Source of the DNA: Polaromonas sp.
Lineage (GTDB): Bacteria > Pseudomonadota > Gammaproteobacteria > Burkholderiales > Burkholderiaceae_C
Length of the DNA stretch: 6,249 bases
Direction of reading: 5' to 3'
NCBI GenBank assembly: GCA_026786065.1
Contig: JAJAYS010000140.1
Span: forward strand, 1-6,249
Part shown: positions 1 to 5,492 of the stretch, piece after piece
Layout: every line of letters starts with the position of its first letter
Position numbering within the stretch: the first letter of the stretch is position 1
Translations under genes and position numbers: made by a program
The notes under the pieces: generated by a model
Told to the model about the DNA's origin: nothing
Databases searched by the model: none
Seen by the model: only the letters and a program-made list of their open reading frames with translations

Positions 1-1241
1 AGGCGGTGCTGCAAAGCCGCGACGAACTCGGCGGCCTCACGCGCTCTTTCGCACAAATGACGCAGCAGCTTTCGGACGCCCGCTCGGCGGTCCAGCAAAG
101 CATGAGTCAGGTCGATGCCGCGCGCGACAACCTTCAGACCATCCTCGACAACCTGACGGCTGGCGTCATCGTGCTCGACGCGCAGGGCCGCATCCAGTCG
201 AGCAACCCCGGTGCGACGCGAATACTGCGGGTTCCGCTGGCTGCCTATCAGGGCCGCTCACTCGGTGATGTACCGGGGCTTGAGACCTTCGCCAAAGACG
301 TCGGCATGCAGTTTGACGACGGCCATGGCGACGATGCGTTGAAGCGCGGGCTCAAACAGTGGCAGCAATCCTTCGAGCTCAACCCGGCGCTGCCCGGCTC
401 ACCCGATTCCGCGATCACGCTGATCGCACGCGGTGCAAAGATGTCCGGCACTGAAGAGTTTTTGCTGGTGTTCGACGACGTCTCCGAGATGGTTTCGGCC
501 CAGCGCGCGCAGGCTTGGGGCGAAGTCGCAAGGCGGTTGGCCCACGAGATCAAGAATCCGCTCACGCCGATTCAGCTGTCGGCCGAGCGCCTTGAGATGA
601 AGCTGGGCGGCAAACTCGGAGAGGTCGAGCAGAAGCTGCTCACCAAGTCGGTCAAGACCATCGTCGATCAGGTCGATGCGATGAAGCGCCTGGTCAACGA
701 ATTTCGCGACTACGGCCGCCTGCCATCGGCCGAGATGAGTCCAACCGACCTAAACGCGCTGATCGGCGACGTATTGGTGCTCTACGCCAGCGAGAACGCC
801 CAAATACCGGTGCGCTCGGAGCTGGACCCGCGCGCGCCGCCGATTCGGGGCGACGCCCAGCAACTCAGGCAGGTCATCCACAACCTGCTGCAAAACGCGC
901 AGGACGCCCAAGCCACCCGTGTGGCGGAGCTGGCTGCAGCCGGCTCAGCCCTGGCAGAAAAATTGGCTGCCACTGCGGTAGTGATCAAGACCGACTACGC
1001 CGAAGCCACCAGTCGAGTCCGCCTTACAGTGCGCGACGCAGGCGTCGGGTTTTCACCGCACATCCTGAAGCGCGCCTTCGAGCCCTATGTGACGACCAAG
1101 GCGAAAGGCACCGGGCTTGGCCTGGCGGTAGTCAAGAAAATCGCCGATGAGCATGGTGCGCGGGTCGATATTTCGAACCTTGAGCAGGACGGCGTGGTGA
1201 GCGGGGTGCAAGTGTCGTTATCATTCGCAGTGGCGGCATAA
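1..1241 (+). CDS. NtrY-like sensor histidine kinase, 3' part (5' end outside window)
   Basis: Membrane sensor kinase of a two-component system; the visible part is the cytoplasmic half, about 411 residues. Numbering from the GTG at position 6: residues 1-25 look like the end of a HAMP linker (SRDELGGLTRSF), 25-45 a coiled-coil connector, about 46-165 a PAS domain, then the dimerisation/phosphoacceptor domain with H-box AHEIKNPLTP (phosphorylated His at 180). The ATP-binding domain follows: N-box HNLLQNAQDA (292-301), G1 box DAGVGF (344-349), F-box FEPYVTTK (358-365) and G2 box KGTGLGLA (367-374). All catalytic boxes are intact. The frame stays open to the window edge and the HAMP is incomplete, so the GTG at 6 is internal; transmembrane and sensor segments lie upstream. 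The response regulator starts 57 bases downstream, so they probably form one operon. NtrY is the closest family by H-box and architecture; the stimulus cannot be read from the sequence. Confidence 0.9.
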   Translation, partial: AVLQSRDELGGLTRSFAQMTQQLSDARSAVQQSMSQVDAARDNLQTILDNLTAGVIVLDAQGRIQSSNPGATRILRVPLAAYQGRSLGDVPGLETFAKDVGMQFDDGHGDDALKRGLKQWQQSFELNPALPGSPDSAITLIARGAKMSGTEEFLLVFDDVSEMVSAQRAQAWGEVARRLAHEIKNPLTPIQLSAERLEMKLGGKLGEVEQKLLTKSVKTIVDQVDAMKRLVNEFRDYGRLPSAEMSPTDLNALIGDVLVLYASENAQIPVRSELDPRAPPIRGDAQQLRQVIHNLLQNAQDAQATRVAELAAAGSALAEKLAATAVVIKTDYAEATSRVRLTVRDAGVGFSPHILKRAFEPYVTTKAKGTGLGLAVVKKIADEHGARVDISNLEQDGVVSGVQVSLSFAVAA

Positions 1242-1298
1242 CAACACATTCGGTTACACACGCCGCCGGTCAGAAAAACGCAAAGGATTTTTCCCACC

Positions 1299-1973
1299 AT
1301 GGCAACAATTTTGGTCGTCGATGACGAATTGGGCATCCGGGACTTGCTCTCGGAAATTCTTAACGATGAAGGTCATCAGGTCGATCTGGCCGAGAACGCC
1401 GCGCAGGCACGAGCCGCCCGTGCGCAAGCCCGGCCCGACCTGGTGCTGCTCGACATCTGGATGCCCGACACCGACGGGGTCACGCTGCTGAAAGAATGGT
1501 CATCGAGCGGCCTGTTGACCATGCCGGTGATCATGATGAGTGGGCATGCGACCATCGACACCGCGGTCGAGGCTACCAAAATTGGCGCAATGGCTTTTCT
1601 GGAGAAGCCCATCACGCTTCAGAAATTGTTGAAGGCGGTGGAGCAGGGGCTAAGCAAAAACGCCGGACGCAAGCCGCTGGCATTCAGCCCAGTAGCGCTG
1701 CCGCGCGACATGACCATAGAAGCCGTCGTGGCGGCGGGTGCGATGCCGGCGCTGGCCGATCATGGTCCTCAACCGACGCAAAATTTCTCGCTTGAGAAAC
1801 CATTGCGCGAAGCCCGCGACGGATTCGAGAAAGCTTATTTCGAGTTTCACCTGGCTAAGGAAGGGGGCTCGATGACGCGCGTAGCCGAAAAAACCGGCTT
1901 GGAGCGCACACACCTGTACCGCAAACTCAAGCAGCTGGGGGTTGACCTTTCGCGCGGCAAGCGCGGACTCTAG
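1299..1973 (+). CDS. NtrX-like response regulator: receiver plus Fis-type HTH, no AAA+ domain
   Basis: DNA-binding response regulator of 224 residues, partner of the preceding kinase. Residues 1-120 form a receiver domain: acidic pocket D8-D9, phospho-acceptor D52 (LLDIWMPD), switch Ser81 (MMSGHA) and Lys103 (LEKPI). Residues 121-165 are a low-complexity linker. Residues 168-224 form the C-terminal Fis-type helix-turn-helix, with the NtrC/NtrX-like stretch FEKAYFEFHL followed by MTRVAEKTGLERTHLYRKL. NtrC/NtrX proteins are usually about 450 residues, with a central sigma-54 AAA+ ATPase (GAFTGA loop, Walker A) between these parts; none is present and the frame is unbroken, so this is a naturally short form rather than a frameshift. 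It should bind DNA but cannot remodel sigma-54 polymerase by the classic mechanism. The ATG at 1299 is favoured because AAAGGA (1282-1287) precedes it and the receiver begins immediately. No convincing terminator follows the stop. Confidence 0.92.
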   Translation: MATILVVDDELGIRDLLSEILNDEGHQVDLAENAAQARAARAQARPDLVLLDIWMPDTDGVTLLKEWSSSGLLTMPVIMMSGHATIDTAVEATKIGAMAFLEKPITLQKLLKAVEQGLSKNAGRKPLAFSPVALPRDMTIEAVVAAGAMPALADHGPQPTQNFSLEKPLREARDGFEKAYFEFHLAKEGGSMTRVAEKTGLERTHLYRKLKQLGVDLSRGKRGL

Positions 1974-2030
1974 CCAGCTAGCCAGGCTGAAAACCTTGCG
2001 CCTGGGTGGCGGCGAACCCCCCAATCGCTG

Positions 2031-2039
2031 ATATACAAT
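2031..2039 (+). promoter_or_regulatory. Candidate -10 element for tRNA-Phe
   Basis: The stretch ATATACAAT contains TACAAT (2034-2039), five of six matches to the sigma-70 -10 consensus, about 10 bases before the mature tRNA 5' end. The following bases to 2049 are GC-rich (CGGCGGCGCT), as in discriminators of stable-RNA promoters under stringent control. I could not find a good -35 box at 16-18 bases spacing, so the call rests on the -10 and its position. Confidence 0.4.
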
Positions 2040-2049
2040 CGGCGGCGCT

Positions 2050-2125
2050 GGCCCGGTAGCTCAGTCGGTAGAGCAGAGGGTTGAAAATCCTTGTGTCGGT
2101 GGTTCGATTCCGCCCCAGGCCACCA
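2050..2125 (+). tRNA. tRNA-Phe (anticodon GAA)
   Basis: A 76-base tRNA folds by hand. The acceptor stem pairs GGCCCGG (2050-2056) with CCAGGCC (2115-2121). The D stem is GCTC/GAGC, the anticodon stem GAGGG (2076-2080)/TCCTT (2088-2092), with loop TTGAAAA placing anticodon GAA at 2083-2085. The variable loop is GTGTC and the T arm is GGTGG-TTCGATT-CCGCC. The discriminator base is A and CCA is encoded (2123-2125). GAA reads UUC/UUU, so it charges phenylalanine. Odd points: position 5-68 is a C-A mismatch, and pairs 27-43 and 31-39 are G-U. These should be tolerated, but they are weaker than the tRNA-Phe stems I remember from other proteobacteria. Confidence 0.95.
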
Positions 2126-2140
2126 AATACATGCCTCAGA

Positions 2141-2164
2141 GCCCCGCGGTTCTGGGGCGTTTTT
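2141..2164 (+). terminator. Rho-independent terminator after tRNA-Phe
   Basis: GCCCC (2141-2145) pairs with GGGGC (2154-2158) around an eight-base loop, followed by G and then five T (2160-2164) and further T-rich sequence. It starts 16 bases after the tRNA CCA end. There is no matching T-run in the other direction, so it probably acts only on + strand transcripts and not on the convergent glycosyltransferase gene. Confidence 0.75.
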
Positions 2165-2198
2165 GTTTGAGTTTGGATAACAGAAACTGTCCGCCGCG

Positions 2199-2954
2199 CT
2201 ATCGCCGCCGAATCAGCAGCACGGGCAGGCGGAACAGAAACTCGACGAACAGGCGGGCGTGCATCCAGGTCAGCAGCAGGTTGTCGCGTCCATACTTGAA
2301 ATGCGAAACCCCTCCTTCGTGGGCGCCGAAATACTGCACCGGTGCGTCTATATTTACGGGTTTGAGTCCGGCCCAGCACAGCCGTACAGCCACTTCTGGA
2401 TCGAAATCAAAGCGGCGCATCCAGCGGCTGCGCTGCATGACGGATTGCAGCTCGCGCATCGGGTAGACCCGAAACCCGTACAGCGAATCGCCGATCCCGG
2501 CCCACAGCGTTTCCAGATTCGCCCAACTGTTGGACACCTTTCGGCCGTTCACGCGCAAGGCAGGCGCGCTGGCGTCGAACACGGGTTTACCAAGAATCAG
2601 ACTGCCAGGTTCGGCAACGGAGCGCGCCATGAATTTGGGTATCAGCCCGACCGGATGCTGACCGTCCGCATCGAGAGTCAGGGCATGGGTGTAACCTTGC
2701 AGCAACGCTTCGCTGATGCCGCGAAGTACCGCACTGCCCTTGCCTCCGTTACAGGGTTGCACGATGACCTGGAGCTCTTTGTCATGAAGCGCCAGTGCCA
2801 ACAAAAGCTCCGTACTCGCGTCGCTGCTGCCATCGACGACGACCCACACTGGCGACCATTGGTCCAGAACCTTGCGCACCAACTCGATCACTTTTATGCC
2901 GGGGTTGTAGCAGGGAATTAGAACGAGGTGCGTTGCAGAAGGTGCAGGTTTCAT
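2199..2954 (-). CDS. Family 2 glycosyltransferase (DPM1-like), probably part of the aryl-polyene-type cluster
   Basis: A 251-residue GT-A fold enzyme expected to move a sugar from a nucleotide-sugar (or make a polyprenyl-phosphate sugar) at the cytoplasmic membrane face. Visible motifs: N-terminal strand LVLIPCYNPG (10-19), nucleotide-binding VVVDGSSD (38-45), the NGGKG loop (69-73), the metal-binding DADGQH (95-100, DxD at 95 and 97) and the downstream acidic FDFDPEVAVR (182-191). A hydrophobic stretch at about 235-248 ending in RRR may anchor it to the membrane; there are no multiple C-terminal membrane helices as in GtrB-type enzymes. It is transcribed away from the ACP operon with 161 bases between start codons, suggesting a shared divergent control region. 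In aryl polyene clusters a similar domain is, as I recall, often fused to an acyltransferase (ApeJ type); here it is a stand-alone gene. No strong Shine-Dalgarno lies before the ATG. Donor and acceptor are unknown. Confidence 0.88.
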   Translation of the reverse strand: MKPAPSATHLVLIPCYNPGIKVIELVRKVLDQWSPVWVVVDGSSDASTELLLALALHDKELQVIVQPCNGGKGSAVLRGISEALLQGYTHALTLDADGQHPVGLIPKFMARSVAEPGSLILGKPVFDASAPALRVNGRKVSNSWANLETLWAGIGDSLYGFRVYPMRELQSVMQRSRWMRRFDFDPEVAVRLCWAGLKPVNIDAPVQYFGAHEGGVSHFKYGRDNLLLTWMHARLFVEFLFRLPVLLIRRR

Positions 2955-3115
2955 ATCAAGTTGGTAGGGGCGAACGGGTCTCTTTTATGGGCCTGCTTTG
3001 GGGTGCAAATGTTAAGATGAAACCGTACTTTTTGGCGCGCATGCACGCGCAGCACAGGTCTCTTCACCGCGTCTGCATCAGAGCCCGCCCTTCCCAAAAA
3101 ACCAGGCCAAGTCTA
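2955..3115. promoter_or_regulatory. Divergent intergenic control region between glycosyltransferase and ACP genes
   Basis: The 161 bases separate two divergent start codons, so both promoters should lie here. Visible items: a weak + strand promoter candidate, TTGGTA (2961-2966) and TTTTAT (2983-2988) with 16 bases between, matching consensus at four of six positions each. There is also a direct repeat ACRGGTCTCTT at 2974-2984 and 3054-3064 (one mismatch, starts exactly 80 bases apart), and an inverted repeat at 3035-3050. I found no convincing - strand promoter. The AGG at 3104-3106 is a modest Shine-Dalgarno for the ACP ATG at 3116. The assignment as control region is inferred from gene orientation. 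Confidence 0.45.
3035..3050. repeat. Inverted repeat in the ACP 5' region
   Basis: GCGCG (3035-3039) and CGCGC (3046-3050) form a perfect 5-base inverted repeat around CATGCA. It could be an operator half-site pair or a small mRNA hairpin ahead of the ACP gene, or chance in GC-rich DNA; no T-run follows, so it is not a terminator. Confidence 0.4.
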
Positions 3116-3412
3116 ATGGAACTTTCTGCTGTCGTTTCGGCAATTTCAGTCCCTCAGCACGAGCTCGAAGCCGAGGTGATTCATCTGCTCATAACGTCTT
3201 TGAATCTTGAGGTCAAGCCAGGTGAGGTGTCCCCCGACACGCCTTTGTACGGAGATGGACTCGGGCTTGATTCGATCGATATTTTGGAACTCGCGCTGTC
3301 GGTGTCCAAGCGTTATGGCTTCCAGATGCGCTCGGACGATCCCCGCAATGTCGAGAGTTTTGCATCCATCCGTGCTCTAAGCCTGTACATCGCGCAAGAG
3401 CGCACCAAGTAA
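3116..3412 (+). CDS. Acyl carrier protein of the aryl-polyene-type system (ApeE/ApeF-like)
   Basis: A 98-residue acyl carrier protein that would carry the starter or growing chain as a thioester on a phosphopantetheine arm. The attachment motif is GLGLDSIDILEL (48-59) with the modified Ser53; it is preceded by TPLYGDGLG and followed by KRYGF, matching the GxGLGLDSID...LELxLxxxKRYG pattern I associate with APE-cluster ACPs rather than the housekeeping AcpP (which has DSLDTVELVM). Helix 1 starts near residue 15. The reading frame is open upstream to 2795, but that extension overlaps the glycosyltransferase gene antisense and has no ACP character, so the ATG at 3116 (AGG nine bases upstream) is chosen. 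It leads the operon: the next gene begins 24 bases after its stop. APE systems usually have two ACPs; only one is visible, and I cannot say which type it is. Confidence 0.9.
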   Translation: MELSAVVSAISVPQHELEAEVIHLLITSLNLEVKPGEVSPDTPLYGDGLGLDSIDILELALSVSKRYGFQMRSDDPRNVESFASIRALSLYIAQERTK

Positions 3413-3436
3413 GCCGGACCGGAAAGGCGCAACCCC

Positions 3437-4135
3437 ATGGTGGCCATCTTCAAGGGCGCTTCCGTCTTTCTTCTGATTGCAGCGTATGCGCTGGCTGGCC
3501 ATCTGGCACTGACGTGGCCTGGTGGTCAGACTTTCGCGGCCGCTTTGGCCGTGGGTGCGCCGGCTTTGGCCTTTGCTGCTTTGGTGTTTCATTACTTGAA
3601 AAATTGTCGATGGCTGGTCGCGCTTGCTGACCGACAGGCCCTTCGAGTCGCGGTCGCGGCATCGCTGGCGAGCTTGCCCATCTTGCTAACGCTTTGGTTG
3701 GTCTGGCCGACTTTGCTGGCCAACGCGCAAAACCTCTACTTTGCGCAGCATCTTGGGACGAACGCATTGCTGGCCTGGATTTTCGGACGCACCTTACGCC
3801 CTAGATGCACGCCACTGGTTGTTACCTTCGCCCGAATCGTTCATCCTGTCCTTCCGCCGCCAATCGAAGGCTACGCCCGCAAAGTGACGTTGGCCTGGAC
3901 ACTTTTCTTCCTCATCACCTGCGCCATGTCTGCAGTGCTGTTTTTTTTCGCGACGCTTGCAACCTGGTCGGCTTTCGCGGTTCTGCTTCAGTGGCCGTCG
4001 GTAGGCCTCTTTTTCGTTGGCGAGTATGTGCTGCGAATCAGTCTGTTCCGACACTTCGATCACGCGACCCTGAAACAGGGCTTTGAAGCCTACCAGCAGC
4101 ATCAGGTGCCCCCCGCTGCAGCAACCAAACTTTGA
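3437..4135 (+). CDS. apeG: COG4648-family integral membrane protein (ApeG-like)
   Basis: A 232-residue polytopic inner-membrane protein with about five or six hydrophobic segments, roughly at residues 8-26, 32-54, 70-91, 105-118, 150-172 and 176-196. A polar loop at about 119-149 (GRTLRPRCTPL, FARIVHPVLPPPIEGYARKV) is the most conserved-looking part: the arrangement GRTL...PL...FAR..H..L......YxRxVT.AW fits the COG4648 'predicted membrane protein' found between the ACP and the AMP-ligase in aryl polyene clusters. Its biochemical role is not known to me; export or scaffolding of the membrane-bound polyene is a guess. Start: GGAAAGG (3421-3427) lies nine bases before the ATG at 3437. The next gene starts ten bases after its stop. 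It uses TTG and CTT leucine codons noticeably often, and a run of eight T (3941-3948) lies in the coding sequence. The family call comes from the residue pattern plus gene order. Confidence 0.82.
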   Translation: MVAIFKGASVFLLIAAYALAGHLALTWPGGQTFAAALAVGAPALAFAALVFHYLKNCRWLVALADRQALRVAVAASLASLPILLTLWLVWPTLLANAQNLYFAQHLGTNALLAWIFGRTLRPRCTPLVVTFARIVHPVLPPPIEGYARKVTLAWTLFFLITCAMSAVLFFFATLATWSAFAVLLQWPSVGLFFVGEYVLRISLFRHFDHATLKQGFEAYQQHQVPPAAATKL

Positions 4136-4145
4136 TTTCTGCGTC

Positions 4146-5492
4146 ATGCCTGGGCTGATCGCGCACACCAACCCCACTCAAACTCTGGCGTGGCGAGGTG
4201 GCGAGTCTCTATCCGCATCACGCTACTTGGCCGACGTCAACCACTGTGCCGCGCGGCTGCCAACGTCGAACCACGTGTTGCTGGCCTGCCAGGACCGCTA
4301 CGCATTTGCGGTCGGCTTCGGCGCTGCACTGGTGCGCGGTCAAACGTGTTTATTGCCATCGACCCGGAATGAGGACCTGATTGCGTTACTCGCCAGTCTT
4401 CATCCGTCGCTTTATTGCTTGACCGATGAAGCGTCATGCAGCGCCCGTCTGCCGCAAACCGATCTCTCCAAATGGCTTCAAGTCGCGGACGACGAGGGTA
4501 AGTTTTCAGTGCCGCAGATCGCGGAGAAACATCTCGCAGCGCTGGTTTACACCTCCGGCAGTACCGGCTTGCCGGTGGGCCACCCGAAAGCTTGGGGTCA
4601 GCTGGTGGCCAACGTGAAAAGCGAAGGCAATCGCCTGGGGGTAGTTCCGGGCAGCGGCTTCACGCTGATCGGTACGGTTCAGCCGCAACACATGTACGGG
4701 TTTGAATCGACCGTGTTGTTGGCGTTGCAGAACGCAGTGGCTTTTGAAGCGTCGCGCCCTTTTTATCCCGCCGACATCGAGCGGGTGGTGGCGGCCACAT
4801 CGCGCCCGCGGGCTTTGGTGACGACACCCTTTCACCTGCGCGCCTTCCTGACCGAGGTGACGGCGCCATCTGTGCTGGATCTCCTGATTAGCGCTACGGC
4901 ACCGCTGGCGCAGTCCTTGGCCGCGCAAACCGAAAAGAAGACCATGGCACCGCTCATCGAAATTTACGGTAGCACCGAAACCGGCCAGTTGGCCACGCGG
5001 CGCACCACCTCCACGGCCGAATGGACCACATTCGATGGAATCGAATTGCGTCAGTCGGAAGGTCAAACGTTTGCCAGCGGACTGCAAATTGACGGAAGTG
5101 TTTTGATCAACGACGTGATCGAGCTTGCGAGCGAGCGTGTTTTTCGCCTGCATGGCCGAACTGCGGACATGGTTAATGTCGCCGGTAAAAGCACGACGCT
5201 TGACTATTTGAATCACCAATTGCTTTCTATCGACGGGGTTGACGATGGCGCCTTCGTGATGCCCGATGCCAAGACAGAAGGGGTGGGCAACACGACGAGG
5301 CTCGCCGCCGTCGCCGTGGCGCCCGGCCACACGGCTGAGAGCCTGCAGGCCGAATTGAGGAGAAAAATAGCCCCGGCATTTTTGCCAAGACCGCTCAAGC
5401 TCGTGGCGAGCCTGCCCCGAACCGGCACCAGCAAGCTGCCGCGTGAGGCTGTGCTGGCCTTGCTCAAAGTCGAACCCGATCGCTCACTGTGA
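4146..5492 (+). CDS. apeH: AMP-dependent acyl/aryl-acid ligase (ApeH-like, ANL superfamily)
   Basis: A 448-residue adenylating enzyme expected to activate a carboxylic acid (in characterised APE systems a 4-hydroxybenzoate-type starter) as acyl-AMP and transfer it to an ACP. Motifs numbered from the ATG at 4146: P-loop YTSGSTGLPVGHPKAW (135-150), substrate-pocket GTVQPQHMYGFEST (176-189), acyl-binding region TTPFHLRAFL (226-235), ATP-binding YGSTETG (274-280), hinge region HGRTADMVNVAGK (336-348) and C-terminal catalytic Lys430 in PRTGTSKLPRE. At about 450 residues it is shorter than typical acyl-CoA synthetases (about 550), as expected for this cluster type. The frame is open back to a TTG at 4083 inside the preceding gene; the ATG is preferred because the family similarity starts at about LIAHTNPTQTLAWRGG and the gap to the previous stop is ten bases. 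No clear Shine-Dalgarno is seen, so coupling to the upstream gene is likely. The acid used cannot be read from sequence. Confidence 0.87.
   Translation: MPGLIAHTNPTQTLAWRGGESLSASRYLADVNHCAARLPTSNHVLLACQDRYAFAVGFGAALVRGQTCLLPSTRNEDLIALLASLHPSLYCLTDEASCSARLPQTDLSKWLQVADDEGKFSVPQIAEKHLAALVYTSGSTGLPVGHPKAWGQLVANVKSEGNRLGVVPGSGFTLIGTVQPQHMYGFESTVLLALQNAVAFEASRPFYPADIERVVAATSRPRALVTTPFHLRAFLTEVTAPSVLDLLISATAPLAQSLAAQTEKKTMAPLIEIYGSTETGQLATRRTTSTAEWTTFDGIELRQSEGQTFASGLQIDGSVLINDVIELASERVFRLHGRTADMVNVAGKSTTLDYLNHQLLSIDGVDDGAFVMPDAKTEGVGNTTRLAAVAVAPGHTAESLQAELRRKIAPAFLPRPLKLVASLPRTGTSKLPREAVLALLKVEPDRSL

Noticed and set aside
1971..1985. TAGCCAG direct repeat at the regulator stop codon and a possible small hairpin
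   Set aside because: The stem would be only four bases with no T-run after it, so I do not call a terminator; the seven-base repeat is easily chance.
1650..2024. 124-codon open frame on the - strand over the regulator 3' end
   Set aside because: It overlaps the HTH-coding part of the response regulator and has no recognisable domain.
2170..2198. Small inverted repeat ACAG-AAA-CTGT as a terminator for the glycosyltransferase gene
   Set aside because: A four-base stem with no following T-run on the - strand is too weak to call.
2259..2921. 220-codon open frame on the + strand
   Set aside because: It mirrors the glycosyltransferase gene; the - strand frame carries the DGSSD, NGGKG and DADGQH motifs, so this is the shadow.
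2795..3115. Upstream in-frame extension of the ACP (starts at 2795, 3017 or 3041)
   Set aside because: It overlaps the glycosyltransferase gene antisense, has a basic Arg/Cys-rich composition unlike an ACP and no family similarity; the ATG at 3116 directly precedes the ACP fold.
4506..5330. 274-codon open frame on the - strand
   Set aside because: It lies wholly opposite the ligase gene, whose motifs are unmistakable; its product is Arg/Gly/His-rich with no recognisable domain. A shadow frame.
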